Shown here piece by piece: positions 28,203 through 37,996 of a stretch of DNA of 64,000 nucleotides. The stretch spans positions 4,409,288 through 4,473,287 of the forward strand of contig WLWT01000001.1 in the NCBI GenBank assembly GCA_012103455.1, read 5' to 3'. The DNA comes from Gammaproteobacteria bacterium (GTDB lineage Bacteria; Pseudomonadota; Gammaproteobacteria; HK1). The notes under the pieces were generated by a model. It was not told the origin of the DNA, made no database searches, and saw only the letters and a list, made by a program, of their open reading frames with translations. The position numbers and the translations under genes are program-made. Each line of letters opens with the position of its first letter. The first letter of the stretch is position 1.

Positions 28203-29210
28203 TCACTTACTCTTCGCCTCCAGCGCGCGCAGACGCCTTGCTATTTCATCGAGCTGCTTCACTCGGGCCATGTTCTTAAGCCAATTGCGATTGGCTTGCA
28301 GCGGCAATGCCGAAGAATAGTTTCCAGACTCCGCAATCGAATTGGGCACGTTGGTGCCCCCGTTCAAATGTACATCGTCGGCGATTTCCAAATGCCCACT
28401 GATGGCGCACGAACCGCCTACCGAGCAACGCGCACCAATTCTGGTACTCCCGGCGATAGCTACACATCCGGCGACTGCCGTGTGCTCACCGATACGCACG
28501 TTGTGACCGATCTGTACATGATTGTCGATCTTGACGCCATCGCCAATTTCGGTGTCTTCCAGAGCGCCCCTGTCGATGCAGGTGTTGGCACCGATCTCCA
28601 CATCGTTGCCAATGCGCACCGATCCCAGTTGCGGGACTTTAATCCAAACACCGTCATCATTAGCGATGCCAAATCCATCCGCGCCCAGCACCGCACCCGG
28701 ATGAATAGTGACCCGGTGACCTAGATAAACGCCCGCGCACAGGGTGACGGTGGCTGCTAAATGACAATTATCGCCTGTGCGTACCCCTTCTCCGAGCACA
28801 CAGTTCGGCCCTATATAGGTGCCGGCACCGATCACTGCGCCGGCACCTATAACACTATTAGGGCCTATAAAAGCACGGCCATCAATGGCACAGCTTGGCG
28901 CTAATACGGCGCTCGCGTGAATGCCCGGCTCCATTTCCGGCACGGGATTCAACAGCCGCGCAACCCTGGCATAACCCACATAAGGATTGCCCATACACAG
29001 CGCATTGGTGGGACAATCGCCGGCATCCGCCTCGCTCAATATAACCGCACCCGCCGCCGTGGCTAAAAGCTGCCGTCTATAACGCCGGTTGGAAAAAAAA
29101 CTGATGGACTCGGCGTCCGCCCGCTCCAGGGTGTCTATGCGCCGAATGACGCGGCTAGCGTCGCCGCGTACCCAAGTACCCAAGTGCTCGGCGATGTCTC
29201 CGAGCCGCAT
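28203..29210 (-). CDS. lpxD: UDP-3-O-acylglucosamine N-acyltransferase
   Basis: A 335-residue left-handed beta-helix enzyme that adds the second hydroxyacyl chain, at the amine, in lipid A synthesis. After a uridine-binding N-terminal domain (MRLGDIAEHLGTWVRGDA), hexapeptide repeats span residues about 110-300 with the catalytic His in KIDNHVQIGHNVRIGEHTAV. ATG 29210 is preferred over the farther ATG 29240. In most gammaproteobacteria bamA and skp lie directly upstream; here the upstream DNA is accessory-island sequence, so lpxD appears to have been cut off from that part of the operon. Confidence 0.96.
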   Translation of the reverse strand: MRLGDIAEHLGTWVRGDASRVIRRIDTLERADAESISFFSNRRYRRQLLATAAGAVILSEADAGDCPTNALCMGNPYVGYARVARLLNPVPEMEPGIHASAVLAPSCAIDGRAFIGPNSVIGAGAVIGAGTYIGPNCVLGEGVRTGDNCHLAATVTLCAGVYLGHRVTIHPGAVLGADGFGIANDDGVWIKVPQLGSVRIGNDVEIGANTCIDRGALEDTEIGDGVKIDNHVQIGHNVRIGEHTAVAGCVAIAGSTRIGARCSVGGSCAISGHLEIADDVHLNGGTNVPNSIAESGNYSSALPLQANRNWLKNMARVKQLDEIARRLRALEAKSK

Positions 29211-29416
29211 AACCACCTTAGGGGCACCTCTAAAAATCACGATTTTAACAGTTCGCTAGAGCGTAAGTGACTGATTTTATTGATCATCAGATTTCGGAAT
29301 GTAAATTATTGGACGTGCCCATAAGTAAATTCGGCGCATCGGGAAAAAACTGTTGCAACTACTTCGGCAATCTATTTTCTTTGTCCTATCATCGGCAACG
29401 ACTGCAAAGGGCGCAG

Positions 29417-29683
29417 TCAGTGATTTTGTTGCAGTTCTACGGCCGGATCGTGCTTTGGGTCTTTGGATTTCGCCACCGCATCAGCCCCATGAAAATAGCG
29501 TATTTGCATAGTATCCGATCCCTGTTTGATACGAAAATAACGCCCAACATCATTGCGGAAGATATTATACTTTAGATCATGTGCAATATCTTTGACATCT
29601 CCAAAAGGAGCCACAAAATCGATAATCCAACCTCGCTCTCCCGATTTCCAACCTTCTGGCCTAAGACTAGATGTGTTCAGAGC
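29417..29683 (-). pseudogene. RTX-toxin activating lysine acyltransferase (HlyC/RtxC-like), C-terminal fragment
   Basis: The leftward reading LRPEGWKSGERGWIIDFVAPFG, followed by DVKDIAHDLKYNIFRND and IRYFHGADAVAKSKDP, matches the C-terminal half of the HlyC family (PF02794), with the typical W-SG-R-WIIDxxAPFG signature. HlyC enzymes fatty-acylate internal lysines of RTX toxins and make them active. The N-terminal half, with the catalytic His, is absent: a stop lies about 12 nt upstream and an IS4 copy begins at 29763. It belongs with the broken RTX protein to the right on the same strand. The region 29211-29416 holds nothing recognisable. Confidence 0.75.
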
Positions 29684-29762
29684 ATAAGGACACCTCTAAC
29701 AATAGTCATTGTTTCGTGAGTGCAAGGAAGCACCGCGCGCACAACCGCAGTGTATAGGTGAT

Positions 29763-31043
29763 CACTGCTGTCCCACAAACTTTTGAATGAGCTTAGAATC
29801 AAAGACTATTCTGCACTAATTTGTTAGAATAGAGGTTCAGAATATCTTTCAATATCAACAGGATAATAGCCTTGAGTCACAGTAACAGCGTATTTTCACA
29901 GCTACTAAAACTGATTTCTAGACATGAATTTGAAACCCTCGCCCAAACCCACCATAAAGGCCGTGTATTGAGGACAATGTCACGCTGGTCACAGTTTGTG
30001 GCGTTGAGTTTTGCCCAACTCGCCGGGCGCTGTAGTTTGCGAGATATTGTCAGCAATCTGGATAAACAACGCCGCAAAAGTTACCATTTGGGTATCGGTA
30101 AGGTCAGTCGAAGTTCTCTGGCTCGTATTAACGAGCAACAGCCTTATCAACTCTACGAAGGATTATTTTGGAAGCTGCTGGCACGATGTCAAAGCTTGGC
30201 GCCTAGGCATGGGTTTCGTTTTAAAAATAAGCTTTATTCCTTGGATGCATCGACCATCGATTGATGCTTATCACTATTTCCTTGGGCCAAATTTCGCAAG
30301 ACCAAAGGCGCGATTAAACTACAGGTTGGTCTGGACCATGATGGCTTTTTACCGGTCTTTATGACTATTACCGAAGGCAAACAACAAGATATTACACAAG
30401 GCCGTAGTTTAGAACTGGATGCGGGTTCTATTGTGGTGTTTGATCGTGGCTATACGGACTACACGTGGTTTAACTTGCTCAATTCAAAGGGGATTTATTT
30501 CGTCACCCGGTTGAAAGCCAATACGAAATACCGAGTGATTTCTCGCCATCCGGTGAATAAAGAGCAGGGCATCAGCTCGGAGCGGACGCTGATTTTAACG
30601 GGCCCTAAAGCCGATACCTGCCCGATTAAGTTGCGCCGGATGGGTTATAGTGACCCAGGGACCGGCAAGCATTACGTCTTTCTCACCCATCCATTCGAAT
30701 TGACTGCCAAAACCATTGCAGATATTTATAAGTCGCGTTGGCAAATCGAGTTATTTTTCAAATGCATCAAACAAAATTTGAAGATTAAGTCATTCGTAGG
30801 CACGTCAAAGAATGCTGTCATGACTCAAATATGGGTCGCTATGTGTATGTATTTAATGGTTGCTTACCTGAAATTCTGTAGCAAACTCGATTTAAGCATT
30901 CAACAGATTATTCGACTCTTTCAAGTCAATTTATTTGAGCGAAGAGACCTGTGGGGACTACTCAAAGGAGACCCTCCAGGCCCTATTGAAACTCAGGTAC
31001 AGATACAGTTTACATTCTCATGAAAGTTTATGGGACAGCAGTG
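29763..31043 (+). mobile_element. IS4-family insertion sequence, copy 2
   Basis: Same 1281-bp length and the same CACTGCTGTCCCA termini as the copy at 902-2182, but inverted relative to it. The flanks (TATAGGTGAT on the left, AAGTATTCT on the right) do not form a target duplication, which implies deletion or recombination after insertion. On the right it directly abuts 38 bp of an IS630-A terminus. Confidence 0.93.
29872..31023 (+). pseudogene. IS4-family transposase with in-frame TGA (copy 2)
   Basis: A 384-codon frame from TTG 29872 identical in layout to copy 1. It too has a single in-frame TGA, at 30262-30264, after SLDASTID, and is otherwise open to 31023. It differs from copy 1 at several residues, for example AQTHHKG for AKTHHKG, ARINEQQ for ARVNEQQ, TDYTWFNLLN for TDFTWFNWLN and GISSE for GITSE. 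The stop therefore predates the separation of the two copies. Confidence 0.9.
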
Positions 31044-31081
31044 AAGTATTCTAGATTCGCATTTTCAATGGCGATTGGTAT
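31044..31081. mobile_element. Terminal fragment of IS630-type element A
   Basis: Thirty-eight bases, AAGTATTCTAGATTCGCATT... to GGCGATTGGTATA, match the right end of the IS630-A copies and most closely the remnant at 2637-2674. The rest of that element has been lost, with IS4 copy 2 now in its place. Confidence 0.85.
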
Positions 31082-31722
31082 AGATAACAAGATCACTGCC
31101 GTCACGCTGCGTGATCAAATCCTCGATTGTGATACCCTCACCGAAGAGAAGCTTATCGCCACCGGGATTGTCGGTATCAGTACCCACAGAGCCGCTACCG
31201 GTATCTTCGAGCACATCCTGTCCATCCCCGCGATTGAACATATAGACATCATCCCCGGCACCACCACTTAGCTGGTCTTTACCTTCGCCACCAAAGAGAA
31301 TGTCAGCCTTGCTGGAACCATCAAGCCTATCATCGCCTGCGCCACCACCAAGCCAGCTAGCCTGATCGTCAAGCGCAGCAATTACATTGCTATTTTCATC
31401 ACCCGCTTGTGCGTGATCAATAGCGCCCAGATCAATCGCAAAATCATTGGTGAAGCGCAGATTTTCAACACGCAATTCAGGTGTTGTCCAGTTCTCGACG
31501 GCGACTTGATCGCTGATCTCATTCTCATTTTCCAATGGTTCGAGTTGAACAACCAGATCACTGCCAACCGTGAAAATAATCAAATCTGAAATATCGATAT
31601 TCGCTCCGAACCGGAGTGTGTCATCTCCACCTGCAGCGGCGCCCGTGACTGAGCGACACCCCGTGCCGGTTTCATAGGCGGTTTCATCAATCGCATCTTT
31701 GCCATTGCCCCGGTTAAAGATA
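31082..31722 (-). pseudogene. RTX protein, C-terminal fragment
   Basis: The frame resumes after the IS630-A1 insertion as IFNRGNGKDAIDETAYETG, continues through a non-repeat domain (IIFTVGSDLVVQLEPLEN) and then a last set of Ca-binding nonapeptides, GGGAGDDRLDGSSKADILFG and GGEGKDQLSGGAGDDVYMF. It runs into the IS630-A terminus at 31081, which supplies a stop (IYTNRH). The true C-terminus, including any type I secretion signal, is missing. Confidence 0.85.
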
Positions 31723-32838
31723 TATACCCATCACACTTCAAGATGCGAACATCGGTGCATTAATAATGTGAAACCTATCAGTGATTCTTTTTCTCAATAC
31801 AATCTTTCGTCTTCCAATGCGCTTGAAAAAATTCAAAGAGGCTTCCCGAAAATCTATAAACTTCTCATAGTACCGATTATAAGTAACCGCTTCATGCATC
31901 ATTTTCCAAAGTCGCTCAATTGGATTTAAATTCGGTGAATAGGGCGGCAAATAGTGTAATTTAATGTTTGAGTCCTTGGCATATGACTGAACGTCTTTGC
32001 TCTTATGATAAGCCGCATTATCCCAAATTACATGAATTTCTTTCTCTGGTGTATGCCGTTTGCGTAGAGATTTTAGAAAAGATTTAATGGTTTGCGCATT
32101 CACCCGCCAACTTCAGTGTGGATTATTTTGTGACCATCCAAAGATACAGCACCAATGAAATTCAATCGTGTCTGACGAGCCGTTGTGGCAATACTTTTTC
32201 GAGTGCCTCTTGAAATCCATCCATAGGCCAACCGCGTTTGATACTGCGGATGAAAACTGTCCGAGAAATAGATTAAACCCTTGTTTTTAGCGTCTTTCGA
32301 AAGATGTTCATATTCCTTGACAAACGCTTTTTGCGCCTGTGCGTTTGCTTTCGCTGGAACTGCATGAGGCTTCTTATGGCAGAAATTATTGCGATGCAGC
32401 CATTTTGTCATGCCGCTTACACTGTAAACCTTACCAAAATTCAACTTCACATAAGTGCAAATGTCCTTAACATAAGGATAAGTCATTCCTTCTACGTGTT
32501 TAACGAGCTTTGCTGTTTCACTCTCGTCTAAATCACTTTTGCTGCCCCCGTTTTCGGGCTTCAGCTTAGCTTTAGAAAAGTAATCATCGACATGGCGTCT
32601 AATAGTCTCATCATCTAAAAGCAAAATCCTAGACATTTCTGAATAACTATAACCCTCATCAAAAGCTAAAACAGCTTTTATTCGGTCTCGAATACGCCCA
32701 TCTCTCTCTTTACGATGAGATTTTATGAGTTCATCGCGCTCGTTCGGTGTTAAAGGATTGTTCATAAGCTTATTTTGACCATAATCAGCTAGCTAATGTA
32801 AGTATTCTATATTCGCACTTTCAATGGCGATGGGTATA
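31723..32838 (-). mobile_element. IS630-type insertion sequence A, copy 1
   Basis: Bounded by TATACCCATC at 31723 and its complement GATGGGTATA ending at 32838, with inverted repeats of about 27 bp (TATACCCATCRC..TT.AA.ATGCGAA). The TA at each edge is the target dinucleotide expected for the IS630/Tc1 group. Removing it rejoins the RTX frame (GRGDDIY with IFNRGNGK), so the insertion site is exact. Confidence 0.92.
31738..32765 (-). pseudogene. IS630-family transposase A1, frameshifted
   Basis: Two overlapping frames. The first (32765-32100) carries the helix-turn-helix region ERDELIKSHRKERDGRIRDR and the first part of the DDE domain, with YFSDSFHP. The second (32103-31738) carries IHVIWDNAAYHKSKDVQ and LPPYSPNLNPIERLWKMMHE. 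In copy A2 the join reads HTEVERVNAQTIKSF; here one base is missing near 32107, giving EVGG-stop. Some IS630 elements use programmed frameshifting, but the in-frame state of A2 at this point argues for a simple mutation. Confidence 0.88.
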
Positions 32839-34425
32839 GATATCATCACCGCGACCACCTTCGAGCACATCATCGCCTTTGCCACCTGTCAAGACGTCTT
32901 CGGCAAGACCTCCATCAAGCGTGTCATTTCCATCCCCGCCCAAAAGATAATCTTCTCCGTCTCCACCAGAGAGCATGTCATTGCCTTCGCCACCAAACAG
33001 GTCATCATCATCCGCACCACCATCAAGCGTATCATCTCCCTTGCCGCCAATCAGGTAATCATGCCCTGCATGAGCAGTGAGGTTATCATTACCACCGCCA
33101 CCGGAAATAATATCCCCGCCCGCAGTACCATTTAGAATGTCATCGGCCGCATAACCGGAATCGGCATATGTCACATCGGACATATCCAAAGCAAGGCCGG
33201 TAGCGAACTCGAAGGTTTCGATCCGGTTTTTTGCGTCAGCCCATTGCTTGATTGTGAGCCGGTCGTCAAGATCTGCCAGTGTTTTGTTCGGATCATCGAG
33301 AGAACGCACCCCGATCGATAAATCTTCACCTCGAGTGTCGAAGAACAAATCTTCAAGCGCAAGGGTGGCGCCCAATCGCAGCGTGTCATCATATCTTCCC
33401 TGATCACTGTCTTCTTGCAAGACTTGATCAAGAATTTCGTCTTTGCCATCACCCCTGAAATAAATATAGGTGTCATCACCGGCCCCCCCTTCGAGGATAT
33501 CGGTGCCTTTACCACCCAGCAGAATATCATCGTCGTGACCACCTTCTAAGCGATCATCACCATCTTGACCGGCCAGAGTATCTTTGCCCTCTCCACCTTG
33601 AAGAACATCATGGCCGCTACCGGCAATCAGGTGATCATCTCCCTCCTGACCACGAACCGTGTCATTGCCACCATCGGCGAACAGGATGTCTTTGTCGGCA
33701 CCGCCATCGATCTGATCATCGCCATCGCCACCTGCAATGACATCTCGTCCGGCATGGCCGTTCAATGTATCGTGGCCATTGCCGCCAGACAGGAAGTCAC
33801 CTTCATTCGTACCATTGAACGTGTCATTGGCGCCCAAGCCATATCGACCCTGCATGATACGACTGAAATCCAGTCGGGTACCATCGGCAAAAGAGAAGTA
33901 CTCGATGCGGTTGTTTTGTTCCACCCAATCAGTCACGGTGACCGCATCACCGGAAATCACGTCGGCATTATCCGCATCGCGCAAAGCTACAACCATGTCA
34001 TTGCCGGAGCGATAAAGACCGATATCTGCAAGGGCAATATTCGCGCCGAATTGAAACGTATCAATGCCGCCATCAATGTGAGTGCTTTCAGCATGATCAT
34101 GAATGGTGTCCGCACCATCGCCGCGATCATAGTAATAAATATCGTCGCCCGCGCCGCCATTGAGGGTATCAACACCTTTACCGCCAGCTAGAAGGTCTCT
34201 ATCCTCACCGCCAGACAGATCATCATTGCCGCCTTCACCGAACAGGCGATCCTTGCCTCCATTGCCGACAAGCACATCGTTGCCATCTTCCCCGGCAAGC
34301 AAGTCATGACCACCACCGCCTGTGAGCCTGTCATTGCCAACGCCACCGGCAAAAGCATAGTTCACTTTGCGTCTTCGAACCCGTGATAACATCATCGCCA
34401 CCCGCGGAGCGCACCGCCTCGACAT
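32839..34425 (-). pseudogene. RTX protein, main nonapeptide-repeat fragment
   Basis: About 500 codons almost entirely of Ca2+-binding GGxGxDxLx nonapeptides in several blocks (for example GGGGHDLLAGEDGNDVLVGN and GGEGNDMLSGGDGEDYLLGG), separated by two similar spacer domains, each with a YIYFRGDGKDEI/YYYDRGDGADTI stretch, FGANIALADIGLYRSGNDMV, and a DWVEQNNRIEYFSFADG-type segment. Such proteins are exported by type I secretion and fold in external calcium. The fragment is joined to the next one upstream by a frameshift near 34380-34400 and is cut downstream by IS630-A1. Confidence 0.88.
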
Positions 34426-34464
34426 TCATCTCATCGACATCGATATTTAGTGCCGTACTATCGG

Positions 34465-35466
34465 TCATGATGATCTGATCATAACCTTCACCCCATCAAT
34501 AGTGGATGGATCGCTTAAATCATCCCCATCGACAAACAATAGGTCGCTGCCCGCGCCGCCTGAAAAACTGTCTGTGCCTTCGCTACCCATCAAATAATCG
34601 CTGCCAACACCCCCGATCAATGCATCATCACCAGCGCCGCCATTCAGCAAAACACTTTCACTCTTGCCCGAGGCATCAATCACATTGGCCAGCGCATTGC
34701 CTTCTGCGCCAATCCAGACGGTTGCGTCATCGCCAAGGTTGAAATCGGTGTCATCTTCATCAAGCTTTTTAATCTTCTGGATATGACCATCTTCGAATTC
34801 ATAAACGAGATTGCCGTTCTCATCTTCATAGGAACGGAAGCCAAGTGAATTATAGGCAAAGGCGACATCGGCCCCGTCCGTGATCGAACCATCGGCCTTT
34901 TGTACGTCTACCAGCCCGTGGATCACCGTACCATCATCGAGCACCTTGCCGGTGCCCTCACGGGTTTGCAGACCAATGGACCTGATGCCCGCCTCATCCA
35001 GTGTGACCATCTCGCCGTCATCAACAACGCCATCACTGTCGCGATCTTGCCAAAGCTTGAACTCATGCCAGCCCGCGTCACGTTCATCAAGAACTTTGTC
35101 CTGATGGGTATCGAATTCAGAGGCCAGCGCTTCAAGATCGGTATCGTCTTCATCTGTCCATTTGGCAAAAGCGATTTCCTTCGATTCAGTCACCTGATCA
35201 TCATTATTCAGGTCAAAGACCAAAAGCCCATCGTCACCCGTTGTCCAAGCAGTGCGTTCCAGATAGCCGTCATCATCAAAATCAAAATTGGTGGTACTTT
35301 CATCAAGTTTTGTCAACTCAATCCCATCGTCATCCATATCGACAATCACCGGCTTGCCGGAGGAATCGCCACCGCCAGTGCTATCCGAAGAAGATGAGTC
35401 GCCGCCGAATATCGAGCCAACAGCCTCGGCAACACCACTGAAAAATGACCCCACCGCATCGGTCAC
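34465..35466 (-). pseudogene. RTX protein, fragment before the repeats
   Basis: A 333-codon piece. It begins with a Gly/Ser-rich stretch (GDSSSSDSTGGGDSSG), then PVIVDMDDDGIELTKLDES, the Asp-rich segment typical just upstream of RTX repeats, with EF-hand-like loops FDFDDDGYLERTAW and FDLNNDDQVTESKEI, and the first nonapeptides (LNGGAGDDALIGGVGSDYLM). The frame is separated from the Hint part by a shift at a run of five G (C on the + strand, 35468-35472), and from the main repeat block by another near 34465. Confidence 0.82.
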
Positions 35467-36411
35467 GCCCCCACAAAAGAGCCAACCGCTCCGGCCACGC
35501 CGGAAACGACGGAACCCACAGCACCAACGACACCCGTCGCCACAGAGCCTATCGCGCTCACGATATTGCCGCCCGCCAGGTTAGCCACAGCGCCGCCAAA
35601 GCCGGCGGTAACCGAACGCACCGCATTCACCGCACCACTGACAAGATGCCCCGCCGCATGAAAAGCACCGCCAATGACATCGCCCACCGTATCGCCAATC
35701 GTGCCCAGCTTGTCGAGCGCCGTGTCGATGGTGTTGCCAATCGCCCCAAAAAAACCGCTGTCGTTGTGAACACGCACGCCCTCGGCGATATAAGTGTGAA
35801 AATCTTCAACTTCAAAATTATAGGCTTGCCAGCCTCCCACCGTTTGCGGCTTAAGCGCCAGATTACCGGACACAACCGCTTGCGCCTGCTCAGCCCGTTC
35901 GAAAAGATGCGCTGTCTTTGCGCTGTACACAATGCGCTCTGCCGTGACTTGCACCAACACACCAGATGCAAGAACAACCGTTGCCCTGTCGTTTTTCACC
36001 ATCTCGTCAATGGTTCGAAAGGCTCCGAATTCATCCGGGAAGTAGTGGCCGGGGGTCGAGATCAACGCTTTGCGTTCGCCGTTTTCAACCCAAGAGAGCT
36101 TTATCCATTCGGCGGTGGTATTTCGATAGAGCCTTGTCACGCGCTTGAGCACCAAGCCGCCACGGCCATTATTTTTAGCGGTATTCTTGTTGGTGGTCGG
36201 CTTGTCCGTGCTCACCCCGCTCCGCTCGGGCTGATCTTGTGCATCATACGCCCAAACCCAATCGCCAATCCGTAAGTCAGAAATCGGGCGCTCACCTTTG
36301 GCCGTGGCGATTAAGGTGAAAGCGGGGAAGCAACGGGCAGGCGGTGGATTGATGGGGCCGGAAGATATTTCGTCAATAGCATTGTGTACAAAGGGAGCAC
36401 CAAACCAAGAA
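35463..36411 (-). pseudogene. Hint (hedgehog/intein-like) domain portion of the RTX/toxin protein
   Basis: The open reading from about 36411 down contains PPARCFPAFTLIATAKGERPISDLRIGDWVW, that is, a Hint block with an N-terminal Cys and a GDxVWAYD-type motif, then the C-terminal Hint motif EDFHTYIAEGVRVHN. This is the pre-toxin Hint arrangement seen in polymorphic toxin proteins, where the domain cleaves itself to release the downstream part. A Gly/Ala/Val-rich segment of AVGSV-type repeats follows. The residues needed for cleavage look present, but the gene around them is broken, so no function is expected. Confidence 0.78.
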
Positions 36412-36729
36412 TTACCAATCCAACAGACCCTTTAAACCATGCTTTGCAAATACATCATCGTGAAACTTGAAGATTTCCTCTTCGGTAGGGATCGTAAAAT
36501 CGACTTTCATATAGTCGTAATGAGCGCGCATAATATCCAGCGCTACAGCGTTGTAGATTGGCTTATCTTTGGAAAACTTTCCACCTGACCTAAAACTCGT
36601 GTAATTATCACTAATATCGGCAACATTAAGCAAATCACTACGATCTCCACTATGATATTCAAGACCTATCTGACCATAAGTTGAGGCTTTCTGTAATTCA
36701 TTGTCATCGTTATAATATCCAAAAGAAGC
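36412..36729 (-). pseudogene. Upstream fragment of the Hint/RTX protein
   Basis: An open frame of about 105 codons enters from the IS630-B1 border as AELVASFGYYNDDNELQKAS and ends GLKGLLDW-stop at 36412. It contains SDNYTSFRSGGKFSKDKPIY and a helical segment IPTEEEIFKFHDDVF. No family is recognised. It lies directly before the Hint part but in another frame, so it is probably the N-terminal or middle region of the same protein, with its beginning removed by the IS. Confidence 0.5.
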
Positions 36730-37842
36730 TACTAATTCGGCAAAAAATTACCAGACATCAATTCAGAATATATCTGACATGCTCTTCATAGAAAAACTGT
36801 TTAATTATTTGCGTATTCTGTTGCAGTGAGTGCAACACCGAACGAGCCAAGGCCACCCGTTGCTCCTTTGTAGCCACCACTGTCCGCCCAATCCGTTGGC
36901 TTTTTACGTGATGCCATACTAGCTCATCAGGATTGAGTTCCGGTGAATACGACGGTAACAATACTAACGTGAGCCTCCCTTGGCTAGTGCGGACAAATTC
37001 TTGCACTTTCTTGGCTCGATGAATTCGATGGCCATCAACAATCAAATAGACCGATCCCTTGGCGTTGTGCAGCAAACGCCTTGGAAAGTCGATAAAAACG
37101 TCTGCGGTTACCCGCGATTCGCTCACCATGAAACGCAGGTGACCCTTCGGCGAAACGGCTGACAGCCTATTCACGCTAAAGCGCCGACCCGTTTTCGCTA
37201 CAACCGGCGTATCACCCCGTACCCCCCACAAGTGGTACCACGATGATAATCCGACCGGATCGTCGATTCGTCGCCAAAATAGACCCGCGCTCGGCGCCTT
37301 TTCGCTTCTTGTTGTACTTCAGGCCAAGTTTCTCTTAACCATACCTTAACCTGATCAGGGTCTGGCTCGTATGCCTTAAACCCAGGGCGCTGCGCACTCA
37401 TCCCCCAACGAGACAGGCTATTGCCCACCGAGCGCTCGCTGACTTCGATGCCAAATTTGTCTTTCAGTCATATCTGAATCATCGAGCGCGTCCACAGGGC
37501 ATCGTGAAAGTCCAATTGCAACGGATTCGTTTTAACCCGTTCACGTAAGCGATCCGCATATTCATCGGGACACTTTCTTGGGCGACCCGTGATCTTGCCG
37601 GTAGACAGCGCCTGTTCACCACCTTGCTCATACCTGGATAAGCAATCGTCAATGCAAGAACGATGAAATCCGAGGGCTTTAATTACTTTTTCAGGGCTTT
37701 CACCCGATAATACTTGCGCAACCGCGTGCCTGCGGATGGCTTCTCGCGCGGAATGGGGCAGTGAGCGACCGTCTGTCTTTTTCATAGCATCATTGTAACA
37801 TATTTATTAATTTGTGTCGGGTAATTTTTTGCCGAAGTAGTA
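36730..37842 (-). mobile_element. IS630-type insertion sequence B, copy 1
   Basis: The termini read TACTAATTCGGCAAAAAATT at 36730 and, as complement, TACTACTTCGGCAAAAAATT at 37842, with TA at both edges. It is about 1113 bp long and closely similar to copy B2 at 39786-40897. The right side adjoins an ISL3 fragment and the left side the toxin gene, so these two sides need not come from one ancestral locus. Confidence 0.88.
36758..37785 (-). pseudogene. IS630-family transposase B1, multiply frameshifted
   Basis: Three overlapping pieces (37785-37468, 37428-37198, 37231-36758) correspond to the single intact frame of copy B2. Lesions include a stop after MIQI, where B2 continues LLKDKFGIEVSERSVGN, and an insertion near 37225-37231 (TTCGGYG instead of TTWGVRG). 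The catalytic segments YFGDESTIRSDYH, YLIVDGHRIHRAKK and YSPELNPDELVWHHVK are still readable. Confidence 0.88.
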
Positions 37843-37996
37843 ACTCCACTCAAAACCCTTCTCGTCGAAAACGTTGAGTGTCGTACCTCTCATCGAGCGG
37901 CGCATTGTCCTGCGCCTGAAGGGACAGCTCGACATTAGACACGAACCAGGGTGTTTCAATACCTAGTATTTGAGAATAGAGTTTCTTGTCGCGCAT
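37843..37996 (-). pseudogene. ISL3-family transposase, N-terminal fragment
   Basis: From an ATG at 37996 the reading MRDKKLYSQILGIETPWFVS-NVELSLQAQ matches the conserved beginning of ISL3-family transposases (LYxQILGLxxPWxVxxVxLD). It continues for about 50 codons and is cut at the IS630-B1 border. The adjoining 37997-38109 shows no gene beyond possible leader sequence of the methyltransferase. Confidence 0.65.

Noticed and set aside
29267..29575. A 102-codon + strand frame next to lpxD
   Set aside because: It is antisense to the HlyC-like fragment and shows no conserved features of its own.
29221..29700. Two short similar sequences (CACCTCTAAAAATC near 29225 and CACCTCTAACAATAG near 29688) as ends of a lost IS
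   Set aside because: The match is short, both are in the same orientation and no transposase trace lies between them.
32824..36275. Several long open frames on the + strand (for example 33565-34191 and 35445-36275)
   Set aside because: They lie antisense to the RTX and Hint sequence, have repetitive Ile/Ala/Thr- or Arg/His-rich composition and match no family; they are by-products of the repeat coding.
35463..36411. Hint domain as a true intein in a housekeeping protein
   Set aside because: The flanks are toxin-like and Gly/Ala-rich, not a conserved host protein, and there is no homing nuclease domain; a pre-toxin Hint fits better.
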